Shown here one piece after another: positions 44,675 to 53,800 of a stretch of 64,000 nt of DNA. Position numbers and translations under genes: made by a program. Within the stretch, counting starts at the first letter, position 1; each line of letters opens with the position of its first letter. The stretch comes from Paraperibacillus esterisolvens. GTDB lineage: Bacteria > Bacillota > Bacilli > Bacillales > DSM-1321. The DNA lies in assembly GCF_046237625.1 (NCBI RefSeq), contig NZ_CP143545.1:1054001-1118000 (forward strand), in the 5' to 3' direction. The notes beneath the pieces were generated by a model that saw nothing but the letters and a program-made list of their open reading frames with translations, was not told the origin of the DNA and did not search any database.

Positions 44675-44843
44675 GAAGTCCTACCTCATTTACTAAAACA
44701 GTCAAAGTTCATCATAACAAAACATATGCCAAATCTAAAGAATAACAAAACTTTAGAAAAAAATATGTTTTACAGACAGAAAAAACGGGTAAAGGGAGAA
44801 TAGTATAATAAAAAGATTTGTTCAAAAGGAGGGGCATGCTGCT

Positions 44844-45143
44844 TTGTCATATTTAACTCCAATCACAGACTATCAGACCGTTCAATATGCTGCCAGAACC
44901 GCTGGCGAACTAGAGAACACGAATGGGTATGTAAAAGGCACCACCCCTATATTCCGGGTAGAATTAGCCAGGAAACAGGAAGCAGAAAAAGAGGGAAGCA
45001 TACATAATTTTAATGATAAACCGGATAGTAGTAAAGCCCTTTTTTCCTTATCTCACAGTAAGAAAAACTTTGTTCCAATGGAGATCTTGCAAAAGGCAGC
45101 TGAAATAACCGGTAAAGGCCAGTTTTTTCAAACCTATATTTAA
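44844..45143 (+). CDS. Conserved hypothetical protein
   Basis: 99 residues, soluble, starting with TTG 44844, 11 bases after AGGAGG. It opens with YLTPITDYQTVQYAARTAGE and is polar and lysine-rich after residue 45. No motif or family is recognised with confidence. It lies in the yjcD-yjcF interval, where B. subtilis also has small unknown genes. Followed by a strong terminator. Confidence 0.6.
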   Translation: MSYLTPITDYQTVQYAARTAGELENTNGYVKGTTPIFRVELARKQEAEKEGSIHNFNDKPDSSKALFSLSHSKKNFVPMEILQKAAEITGKGQFFQTYI

Positions 45144-45146
45144 AAT

Positions 45147-45180
45147 AAAAAAGCCACACCATATGGTGCGGCTTTTTTAT
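45147..45180. terminator. Bidirectional terminator
   Basis: AAAAAAGCCACACCAT/ATGGTGCGGCTTTTTT (one mismatch) between convergent genes; overlaps the end of yjcF. Confidence 0.9.
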
Positions 45181-45605
45181 TTTATTAAATCCTTAGTCAT
45201 TGTCCGATGAGGTATGCCGGCATCCAAAAATTCCTCGGAAATGGCAGTATATCCGAGCCGTTCATAGAAGGGGATGGCTTGAATCTGTGCATTCAGCTTC
45301 ATCTTATTCAGGCCCTTGTTTACGGCATATGCCTCCAGGGCTTCCATAAGCAATCGGCCAGCCCCGCTTTTACGGGCGGAATGAAGAACACAAATGCGCT
45401 CGGCCTTGCCGATTCCATCCAGAACCCTGAACCGGCCGGCCCCGGCCGGTGATTCCTTATAATATAGAAGAAAGTGGACAGCTTCTGCTTCATGCTGATC
45501 AATTTCTTCCTCCAGAGGGACCTTCTGCTCTTCGACAAAAACTTTCTTCCTGATGGCATAAGCCTCCTGGAGCTCATCTTCTGTTTCTACAACTTTAACA
45601 TCCAC
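45177..45605 (-). CDS. yjcF: GNAT acetyltransferase YjcF
   Basis: 142 residues, GNAT fold: acetyl-CoA loop RICVLHSARKSGAGRLLMEAL, later ALEAYAVNKGLNKMKLNAQ and PFYERLGYT. The ElaA-like start AIRKKVFVEEQKVP is typical. The substrate is unknown. GTG 45605 has AGGA-type sites. It lies seven bases after yjcG and is likely in one operon. Confidence 0.85.
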   Translation of the reverse strand: MDVKVVETEDELQEAYAIRKKVFVEEQKVPLEEEIDQHEAEAVHFLLYYKESPAGAGRFRVLDGIGKAERICVLHSARKSGAGRLLMEALEAYAVNKGLNKMKLNAQIQAIPFYERLGYTAISEEFLDAGIPHRTMTKDLIK

Positions 45606-45611
45606 GTCCTA

Positions 45612-46124
45612 CTATTCCTTTCGCAGGCGGAATGTTTCATAAACAGTCCAGGACCCGTTTTCAAGCTGATAAAGCAGATGGAAGCGGTCAATGACCTCTT
45701 CGTGTGTGATATTCAGCATCTTGAGCTGGTTCAATACATCTGAATGTTCATCCTCAGAAAGATTCTGCCCGATGGTAATATGCGGTGTAAATTTATACTC
45801 AGGAGAATCACCAAAGAAATTATCATGCATAGCCTTGTGAAGGCCTTCCAGTTCAGGAGTGGGCTCGACTTTTAAGTAAATGACGTTATTGACAGGCTGA
45901 AAGGAGCTTACCTTTGTCACGTTCATAGTAAATGGCTTATACTGGCTTGCAAGCAGTTCCAGCCGGTCTGCGATTTCCTTGATCCTGTCATCTGTAGCCG
46001 TAAAGGCATTTTTCAGGGTCAGATGCGGTGGTATCAGGGCATAATGGGAATCATAACGTTTACGGTATGAATTGACTAAATCCTGGAGCTTCTTGGATGG
46101 AAAGATGGCAACGCCGTATTTCAT
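45612..46124 (-). CDS. yjcG: 2H phosphoesterase-like protein YjcG
   Basis: 170 residues. Two H-x-T/S motifs, PHLTLKN and PHITIGQ, form the 2H (2'-5' RNA ligase-like) catalytic pair. The physiological substrate is unknown. GGGAGG precedes ATG 46124; the open frame starts five codons earlier. Synteny with B. subtilis yjcF-yjcG-yjcH. Confidence 0.88.
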   Translation of the reverse strand: MKYGVAIFPSKKLQDLVNSYRKRYDSHYALIPPHLTLKNAFTATDDRIKEIADRLELLASQYKPFTMNVTKVSSFQPVNNVIYLKVEPTPELEGLHKAMHDNFFGDSPEYKFTPHITIGQNLSEDEHSDVLNQLKMLNITHEEVIDRFHLLYQLENGSWTVYETFRLRKE

Positions 46125-46212
46125 AGAACTACCTCCCAATAATAAAAAGATATCGTTATAGTATTATAACAAATTATTTGAATAATAAGCCAATTTGAAT
46201 GAGGAACTTATA

Positions 46213-46941
46213 TTAAGGAGCCAGTACTTTCCCTAGGGCCCGCTTCAGATCCTTTTGCCAATACTTCCAGGTATGCTCCCCTTCAAATTCTTCATAGAAA
46301 TAAGAGAAGTCCTTCTTTTCAATCAGCTTGTTCAGCTCCCTGTTGGGATCAATAAAGTTTTGCTTTCCGCCGCTGGTCACAGGGACTTCGGTCTCGCCCT
46401 TCCCGATAACATGGTAGATATCAATAAGGGATGGATCAGCAAACTTCTCGACAGCCGCAAGCACTTTCCCGTCGACATAAGGGGATTGGAGAATCACACT
46501 TCCAAATGTATGGGGATATTGGAGGGCTGCCTGCAGTGATACGGTTGCCCCGAGTGAATCACCGATCAGCACCCTGGCCCTGGCCATATTATAAACAGGG
46601 AATTCCTGATCCAGGAAGGGGACAAGTTCTGATGCCAGAAAACGAATGTAGGCTGCCTGTTTTTCACCGTCAGGATGATATTTGGTCCTGCGGTCCATAA
46701 CATTTTTATATGGAATGCCGACAATGATTGTATTCTGCATCTCCTTATTATATAGAAGCTCATCAGCTGCCCTGCCAATCCGCCCAAGCTGAAAATAATC
46801 CCGTCCATCCTGGGCAATCAGAAGTGTGTATTTGTACAGGGGAGAAAAGGATTCCGGGAAGTAGACCAGCAATTCCAATTCTTCATCAAGCGCACTGCTG
46901 TATATTGAGTATTCTTTGATCTTTCCTTGAGGTGCCGGCAT
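46213..46941 (-). CDS. yjcH: Esterase-family protein YjcH
   Basis: 242 residues of the enterochelin-esterase/EstD type. The nucleophile elbow GDSLG lies in ARVLIGDSLGATVSL; an acid and a late His in EGEHTWKYW complete the triad. No signal peptide. AAGGAGG precedes the ATG. The substrate is unknown. Confidence 0.86.
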   Translation of the reverse strand: MPAPQGKIKEYSIYSSALDEELELLVYFPESFSPLYKYTLLIAQDGRDYFQLGRIGRAADELLYNKEMQNTIIVGIPYKNVMDRRTKYHPDGEKQAAYIRFLASELVPFLDQEFPVYNMARARVLIGDSLGATVSLQAALQYPHTFGSVILQSPYVDGKVLAAVEKFADPSLIDIYHVIGKGETEVPVTSGGKQNFIDPNRELNKLIEKKDFSYFYEEFEGEHTWKYWQKDLKRALGKVLAP

Positions 46942-47177
46942 AAAATCCTCCTTATTAAAATGTTTGAAATGTTATTTTTATATTACCATAACAGAAATGA
47001 GAGCGCTCTTATCTTCTGCAGGAAGCCGGGATAAAATTGAAGGCCCTTTTGTGTAAGAGTGGAGGGAAGGGTTATAAAAAGCTGGAGAAATGCCTTTGGC
47101 AGGGGAATTTAAGGCAAAATCCGAGATATTATCAGGAGCAGGCCCTGTAAATCGAAAGCAGGCTGCATTATAGCTGC

Positions 47178-47405
47178 TTAAGAGCCTGTGCCGGCATGAT
47201 AGGTGCTCCGGGCTGGTATGGCTGAGAGGATATTTGCAATTTTAAAGGTACGCTTCTGATTTCTCAAAAAACAAAAAGCCTTAATATGAGTTTCCGTCAT
47301 TTCCAATAAAGTGATCCTGCGCTGGGACAGCCCCTGGTCTTCTGCCATATAGATGATTTCCAGGCTCCGCTGTTCTTTAAGGCAGCGCGACAGCAATGGT
47401 TTCAT
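47178..47405 (-). CDS. Minimal WYL-domain protein
   Basis: 75 residues, essentially one WYL-like beta unit: SLEIIYMAEDQGLSQRRITL, HIKAFCFLRNQKRTFKI. WYL modules sense nucleic acid or nucleotides in transcription factors, but here there is no DNA-binding part. ATG 47405 fits AAGGAAGTG; a GTG at 47414 sits in the ribosome site. LexA-like boxes lie in its promoter. The fold assignment is moderate. Confidence 0.65.
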   Translation of the reverse strand: MKPLLSRCLKEQRSLEIIYMAEDQGLSQRRITLLEMTETHIKAFCFLRNQKRTFKIANILSAIPARSTYHAGTGS

Positions 47406-47451
47406 ATAATTCACTTCCTTTTACACAATTAACTTATACTTTCATTATATG

Positions 47452-47515
47452 CGAACATATGTTTTTTATCCAACGAAAAGAGAATGTTTGTTCGTATCAT
47501 TTCAAAACATGTTCG
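47452..47515 (-). promoter_or_regulatory. Promoter with LexA-like boxes for the WYL gene
   Basis: CGAACATATGTTTT (47452-47465) and, on the minus strand, CGAACAAACATTCT (47494-47481) resemble B. subtilis LexA boxes (CGAACNNNNGTTCG). A third GTTCG half-site is at 47511-47515. The first lies in the spacer of a minus-strand promoter TTGGAT-18-TATAAT. Confidence 0.55.
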
Positions 47516-47563
47516 GATCTAAAATTTAACGAATATTTTAGCCGGTTATTTAGTTAAAAGGCA

Positions 47564-47591
47564 TTGACTTTTCCGTTATTATAATTATAAT
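47564..47591 (+). promoter_or_regulatory. Promoter of tRNA-Val
   Basis: TTGACT, 16 bases, TATAAT; the tRNA starts 17 bases later. Confidence 0.7.
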
Positions 47592-47608
47592 AATATATAT
47601 GACATTAA

Positions 47609-47680
47609 GATCTGATAGTTCAGCGGGAGAATACATCCTTGACAGGGATGGGGTCGGGGGTTCGAATCCCTCTCAGATCA
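47609..47680 (+). tRNA. tRNA-Val (anticodon GAC)
   Basis: A 7-bp acceptor stem GATCTGA/TCAGATC, D stem GTTC/GAAT, anticodon stem CATCC/GGATG with loop TTGACAG (anticodon GAC), five-base variable loop, and T arm GGGGG-TTCGAAT-CCCTC. Discriminator A; CCA is not encoded. A single tRNA with its own promoter and terminator. The sequence behind it is decayed. Confidence 0.9.
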
Positions 47681-47687
47681 TTATTAG

Positions 47688-47732
47688 AAAAAGGCTGAAA
47701 CCATTGATTTATCAACGGTTTCAGCCTTTTTT
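47688..47732 (+). terminator. Terminator of tRNA-Val
   Basis: AAAAGGCTGAAACC/GGTTTCAGCCTTTT around a 14-base loop, then T. Confidence 0.92.
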
Positions 47733-47847
47733 GATGTGTGCTTATTTATTTTCCCATGGTTCATTTATCTTGCTGCTCACATCTTGCTCACATTTATAAT
47801 TCAACACCATATGAAAGAGGCGCCGAAAGTGAGTGGCATTATAAATA

Positions 47848-48083
47848 ATGCTTATTAAAAAAGATTTAGAAATAACATTCGACGAAGGTAAAGTTACTTT
47901 GAACGGGAAATCTTTAGCAAGTGATACAGTAGTTAAGAAAGCGTGCAATTATAGGCTTGTGTTCCGGATGCGGCAGGAAATAAAACATCAGTTTTTACAA
48001 TTGATTAAACCCCTCCTGCAGCACTGGAGGTTACTACGAAGGTTCGGGTGGATAATGTGAGCAAGTGTGTGATATTAGATTAA
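47848..48083 (+). pseudogene. Frameshifted small gene, possibly DUF1659-like
   Basis: ATG 47848 opens MLIKKDLEITFDEGKVTLNG, similar in outline to the start of DUF1659 proteins. After about 33 codons the sense seems to move to another frame that ends VRVDNVSKCVILD before TAA at 48081. The family link is weak. Confidence 0.35.
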
Positions 48084-48323
48084 AATAGAATACAAATCAT
48101 TAAAAATCAAGGGTCAATCAAATCCAGTAAAAAGACAAACTGTAAAAATGTCTTCTTAAAAGAATTGGCCTCTTTTTCTGCTTTAGGTGAATGTAGATTT
48201 GTAACCATTTGGTAGAGGGGATAATTAACCAAAATGCTCTATGTTACATAGCTGGACAGCGTGCTATTATTATAATTGTTGTGGAAATTTAAGGTTAATT
48301 TATTAAGTTGAAAGTTGATTTAA

Positions 48324-48491
48324 GATATTGAGTTTGTAGATTCAAATGACTTTCAGAATATTAATATGACCTTCGGTGGAAATCTTTCCGAAATTAACGT
48401 GCCTAAATTGTTTATTACTAGTAATAGGACAACAAATGTTGATCAAAGCATTATTGCTTATTTGCAAGGTACTAAAAATGACTCCTATTAG
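48324..48491 (+). pseudogene. Orphan coding fragment
   Basis: An open frame of 55 codons without a good start, containing NINMTFGGNLSEINVPKLFI, and ending at TAG 48489. It has the look of the end of a larger enzyme, for example an alpha/beta hydrolase, but I cannot name it. Confidence 0.3.
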
Positions 48492-48648
48492 CTGGTTTAG
48501 CTGATAAAGACTATACAAAAAAGAACTTCCTAGAAAATTGGAAGTTCTTTTTTCATCTTATATTAATATTAAACTATAACAGAGCACAATTATAGATTAA
48601 GGCACGGCATACTTTCAGCCGCCCGCCTGGCAGATGGCTGTATGACCT

Positions 48649-49881
48649 TTAAAGTTCTAAGCCATTTTTTACGGAAACCCTATTACGTCCCAGTTTTTTA
48701 GACTGCAGGAGCAGCTGGTCTGCGAATATATATCCCTTTTCCATAGAGATTTGTCCTCCCAGCTTGAAATAATAAAGGCCGAAGGAGGCGGTATAGGCAA
48801 TGGGGATTTGCTCATTGTTAAATTCTGCGTCGACTGTGCTTTTTTCTAGTGTGCTTAATAACTCATGCAATGCTTGTACATGATCTTCAAAGCCTTTACC
48901 CCTGAGAAAGAGGGTGAATTCTTCACCGCCGCTCCTGAATAAATAGTCTTCGGTTCCTATAATATTGCTGAGGGATAAGGCGAAATGCTGAATTACCTTG
49001 TCGCCTACTGCATGATTGAACCGGTCATTTATGTTTTTGAAATGATCGATGTCTGCAACCACGATTCCTATGCATTCTCCGATCTGGTTCAGCTCCTTCA
49101 TTTTCTTATCCATATATGCCCGATTGGATATTCCGGTTAAGAAGTCCGTATAAGCCATCTGTTCAAATTTATCCCGTTCATTTTTATCCTGAATGCTTTG
49201 CGCCTTAGAGATAAAGGACCGGCTGACCAGATAATTGAGAATGAATAAGCTTAGCAGCATGTCCCACTTCTGTTCTTGCAGGAAAAGCAGGAGCAGGCCA
49301 TTGGTGAATGACAGCTTTCCTATGTCCAGGATACTTCTGGTTTTAATAAAATCAATGGCTTCGGACAGTGTCTTCAATTCCCCTAAGAAGTAGAAGCTGA
49401 TAATGAAATAGAGATCGGATAGCAGGGAAGTGATTGTTACCAGCAGAATCATCATAATCCAGAACCCAAAGGGAATGTTATGAAAGACGGGGGATAACTG
49501 GATGTATAAATAATAGGCAATCGAGTGATTCAGTGTGAAGGATCCTATATTATATACAGTGTCGAGAAATTCAGATGGATCAGCGGTTTTTGTGCGTTTC
49601 TTATTAAAATAAACAGTGAGCCGGTAAAGGACCTCGAAAATGAATAAACCAAAGGGACCTGCAAACAGGCCAAACGATAGACTGTACGTTATCCCATAGT
49701 CTATGGGAGTGCTTCCCTTTTTACTGACAATCCGCAGATGAAAATAGAGATTAGAGAATAACCAGTACAAGGCAAGGGCCTTGATATACACATTCATTTC
49801 AATAAAAAGGTGGGGAGTATGGATAGAAATGGCCAGTGATGTGAGAAATAATGCAAAAGTGAAAAGTCTGTCTCTCAGCAT
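48649..49881 (-). CDS. Membrane-bound diguanylate cyclase (GGDEF)
   Basis: 410 residues. Six or so membrane helices over residues 5-220, a short coiled linker (SKAQSIQDKNERDKFEQM), then a GGDEF domain with the active-site variant GGEEF at 318-322 and DIDHFKNINDRFNHAVGD before it. It should make cyclic di-GMP from two GTP. No RxxD inhibitory site is seen just before the GGEEF motif. No downstream partner gene. GGGGTAATTC lies before the ATG; a hairpin is in the leader. Confidence 0.9.
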   Translation of the reverse strand: MLRDRLFTFALFLTSLAISIHTPHLFIEMNVYIKALALYWLFSNLYFHLRIVSKKGSTPIDYGITYSLSFGLFAGPFGLFIFEVLYRLTVYFNKKRTKTADPSEFLDTVYNIGSFTLNHSIAYYLYIQLSPVFHNIPFGFWIMMILLVTITSLLSDLYFIISFYFLGELKTLSEAIDFIKTRSILDIGKLSFTNGLLLLFLQEQKWDMLLSLFILNYLVSRSFISKAQSIQDKNERDKFEQMAYTDFLTGISNRAYMDKKMKELNQIGECIGIVVADIDHFKNINDRFNHAVGDKVIQHFALSLSNIIGTEDYLFRSGGEEFTLFLRGKGFEDHVQALHELLSTLEKSTVDAEFNNEQIPIAYTASFGLYYFKLGGQISMEKGYIFADQLLLQSKKLGRNRVSVKNGLEL

Positions 49882-50375
49882 AATAGTGAATTACCCCTTC
49901 GAAAATAAGGGAGCACGGCCTTATTCTTTTCCGTAAAAAGGCCGTGACCCTTGTCTGTTACATAAGACCTAATAACCTGGCTAATGAAGATATGATCTTT
50001 TGGAAAAAACTAATATTTTATCATACTATTTTACTATATATCCTTTTTTTTGCAACCAGGTAATTAATAATGAAGCTAACAAATGGAGCCTGCCGGAAGA
50101 AAACCTAGTATAGATTGGCAGCGCTTATGTCAGAGAAAATTAATCCTTTCGAAAATATTATCGGTTCCCTTTCTTGTTTATTAAATACAGCGTTTTTGGC
50201 ACCTGAGTTTTTTTCGTTATTTTCGGAATGGCAAGCCTTAATATTACAATATCAATAAAGAACAATTAGCATCGCGGATAAAGCAGCTGTTTAGTTATGC
50301 TCATGCTGTTTTTCCTGTTATGTTTTTTTGGCTATGTTAGTTACTGGCAAGTACATTCAATGGGGGAGATGATAA
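49882..50375. other. Gap with leader hairpin of the cyclase gene
   Basis: CACGGCCTT/AAGGCCGTG (9 bp) at 49914-49946 would fold in the 5' leader of the minus-strand cyclase mRNA. Nothing else is recognised; it is AT-rich. The right end is IS110-like flank. Confidence 0.5.
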
Positions 50376-50642
50376 TTGAATCCAGTAGTGGGCCTGGACG
50401 TGGCCAAAGGAGAAAGCGAAGTTCAAGCCTTTTTAGATAAAGATAAGCCTTTTGGGAAAGGTTTCAGTTTAAAGCATAACAAAGAGGACTTAGAGTCATT
50501 TGTTTCTTTTTTCCGAAAAAACAGGAAATATTATTCGAAGAAGAAATTGATCAAAAGGAGTTTGTTAGCATCATTGATTGCTTTTACAAGCAAGAATGTT
50601 ATATTTATGCGATTATTCCTGAATTTGAAGAACACTTATTAA
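50376..50642 (+). pseudogene. IS110-family transposase, N-terminal remnant
   Basis: TTG 50376 behind GGGGGAG opens with PVVGLDVAKGESEVQAFLDK and HNKEDLESFVSFF, the start of the DEDD domain of IS110 transposases. After about 48 codons similarity stops; the rest of the roughly 400-residue protein is missing. A second frame downstream (to about 50740) reads EEIDQKEFVSIIDCFYKQ and belongs to something else. Confidence 0.7.
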
Positions 50643-50807
50643 ATGAAGCATTAAACCAAAGCAAGAAACAGATCCTTGCTTTTTCTCTTTGTCTGGTATT
50701 TTGTCCAAAAAATAAGAAGAACATTTGCGGCAGCGGCCAGCTTGAATTATGGCTTTCCTAACCAGAGAGCTTTTTTTAGCGTAACTTTCTCCTTTTCATT
50801 AAACAAG

Positions 50808-50836
50808 AAAAGCCTGGTATCAAAATACCAGGCTTT
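50808..50836 (-). terminator. Terminator of the M36 protease gene
   Basis: AAAGCCTGGTAT/ATACCAGGCTTT with a short loop, ten bases past the stop on the minus strand. Confidence 0.85.
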
Positions 50837-50845
50837 CCTTACATA

Positions 50846-53800
50846 TTAATACGGTCTGTTAGAAGTAAACGTAAATGGTACGTTTGCTCCTGAGTATAAG
50901 CCTGCATATACATACTTGGTACCTCCGGGAATAACTCCGGATTCATTGGCTCCAGATGATGCTGCAGAGCCTATTAATTCGAAATCCTTATTATAGAAGT
51001 ACACATCGTAATCGTAAGATGCAGAATCCCCTTGACCTTCCAGCGTAAAAGTATGGATTCCGTCCCCATGTGCCTCTGGAAGTGTAATCACATAGCCGTC
51101 AACCCCCTGAGAAGCCGGCGTTGGATTTTTTGTTGTGACAAATTCGTTTTCTGTTACTGCTAGTGTTGCCGGAAGTCCAGCTAAGCTTCCCACTCCAGTA
51201 CCTGCATTACCAGCTTTTACAGTTCCCTCAGTTATAAAAGGAGATTCAGGTTCTAATGTGACTGGCTCTATTTTCGATTTTCCGGAAGCAAATACTTGAA
51301 GCTCAGCAATTTGCACATATTGTGCAGCGTCATCCTGTGCTGTCTTGGCAATTAGCTTTACAAATTTCGCCTGGACCGGCTGGGCGAGGTCCAATCCCTT
51401 GTAATGTAGATCTGGAGCAGCCGGCCGTGGTTTTTGGGCAGTAAATTGGTCCTCGGCAACAGTTTTCCAACTCTCTCCATCGAGTGAAGTTTGAACTGTG
51501 AAATCTTTTATGGTTGCGAATCTCCCTTTTGAAATATCCTTAAACGCACTGACCTCCAGGTGCGAAACAGTTACCGGCTGATCTCCCGCCAAATCCACTG
51601 TTATTTCCGCTCCAGAAAATCCGCTTTCCTCCGTACCTGTAGCAAAGACACTTGCTTCTGTATCATCTATTGCATTTTTAACCGGGCTGCTGTCTGATTC
51701 ACTCGTGGATGCAGCTGCGGCTCCATTAAAGTAGGAAGCAGCATTAGGCTCAAGGATATAGCGTGCAACATTGTTTTTGCCTGCTGTCACTCTTACATTT
51801 TTTAGCGTCCTGGACCCAAAGCCTTTGGCTTGAATTGTTATATCATAAGCTCCCTCTACCATCGGAAGAGCAAATTGGCCTTTTTGACCGGTCGTAACAG
51901 CTGCACTGGTGCGGGCTTCAAATTTGCCGACTATGATTCTCGCATTTTCTATGGGCTTGTTCGTAGCGGCATTTATAAGGACACCCGCTAAATTTCCATT
52001 CTTTTTCTTATTTGGATGGTTAAAGGCCGGAATTGGATCTGTGTCATCTCCTCCGTTTGAAAAAGCATCAGCACCGAGGCCCCGTTTTCCAAAGGAAGAC
52101 CATAGAATGTCCGAGTGTTCACCGCCAAACCTTTCAAAATCAGCGGTAATAATGGCTGTTCTCATATCAACCATCGATGGATTTGGAGCTGAAATAGGCA
52201 TTGCATCTATGACCAGCTGTTCAATGACCTGTTCTCCCTTTTCTCTGCCTAAATGCTCTATGAGTGCTTCTCTTACATCCCATAGGATGGCTGCCCATAT
52301 TTCCCCATCCGAGTGCACCTCTGGCCCGCCGACATCAAAGCCCACATCTCCATAGTTTAACGGGCTGTCATCAAGTGCCCAGCTGCGGATTCCCCGTTCG
52401 GCGTTATCTGTGACATAAGCACCCACAATCGGCTTCTCCTGCAGGCCTTTCTTGACTAAATAATGCATGCCATACCAGTCGCCCCAAGCTTCCCCCATGG
52501 AACCTGCCTGATGGCTTCCGAGAGATTCACCGCCGGCAACAAGGCGGGATGACAAAGCATGGGAATATTCATGATAAATGACCCCGGCATCATAGTCCCC
52601 ATCCGCATAGGCACCGTTAAATGCTCCTTTAATCGGTTCCCAAAGGAACATTCCGCTCCAGGCTGGAAGGCCGTCTGGAAGAGTCAGCATATAGGCATTA
52701 TCCCGGCCTGTAAAAGTTGGATCCCCGCCGGATACGGCACCCGCCTGGACCAAGCCCAATATAGGATCACCCTCAGCCCCGCCCTTTCCATAATTTGATG
52801 CCTGAAGATTCCCCGCATTTTCAGTCCATCCAAGATTGTAGTAATAATCATGGAACACATTATGATGATAAAACAGACTTGTGGCGGCACTATTGACATC
52901 ATCTGCATAAGAAGGAGGCACTGTCTGCCCGTTCGTTTTCTGCCATGAATTTAAAAAAGGATAGTTAAATTGTCCAAGGGGAGCCACAGGCCTAATAATC
53001 TGGTCAACCGGTGCTAAAAAATTGCTCCAGTTGGCATAGGTATTTGCATTATTCCCTAAAGTCGTCACACCCAGTTCATTAGCAGGCAATAACCAGCCAT
53101 TCGGGGAAGCTCCAGGATCCCCCTTGAATGATTTTTTGACCTGTATACCGCCCATCGGTGCGCCTGGATAGTTTTCAAAAACTGTGCCAGCCGGCTCTAG
53201 ATGTTCAACCAATGATCTTTCATAAAGCCTTTCGCCAGATACACCATCAATGATCACTTCGAATGCTTCATCCAACTTTTTAACCAGCAGGACCCTGAAT
53301 ACAGGACGAACACCATTTTCTTCGATAAAAGCTGCTTTCTTTACACGCTGGACTGTCGGAAGCACCTTACCGCCATCAAATACATCCCATCCGTTTTCCT
53401 TTTTTAAAAGCTTGGATGTTAACTGGGCAGCAGGAACGTGAATGGAAAGGGCTTTTTGCAGGGCATCAGCGGAAGTTAGTTTAAAGTCTCCCGCCAGCTG
53501 CTTGGACCGGCTTAAGTTACCTGTCACCGTTAAAACCCTGCCTTCTTTATTTACAGCAACAATTACACGGCCGCCATAAACAGATTCCAAACCATTATAA
53601 GTCTGCTGAAATGTTACAGGCTGCAGCCCGGTGCCAGGCATCTTATAGTTTCGGGTTACCTTCAAATCATCCATTTCAGCTGAAGTTAAACCATAAAGGG
53701 CTGCATTCTTTTTCAGCCATTGACGGGCTATGGTTCCAGCATCCCCTTCAGAAGGGCTGGATAAATATCCACCATCTTTAACAATGATAGAAGGGGTACC

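Larger units (their letters stand above)
47733..48648. other. Decayed gap behind tRNA-Val
   Basis: No intact gene. It contains the fragments at 47848-48083 and 48324-48491 and a terminator-like hairpin AGAACTTCC/GGAAGTTCT with T6 at about 48527-48553. No integrase or attachment repeat of the tRNA 3' end was seen. Confidence 0.6.

Noticed and set aside
47688..48648. Prophage or integrative element inserted at tRNA-Val
   Set aside because: No integrase, no duplicated tRNA end and no phage genes; only fragments remain.
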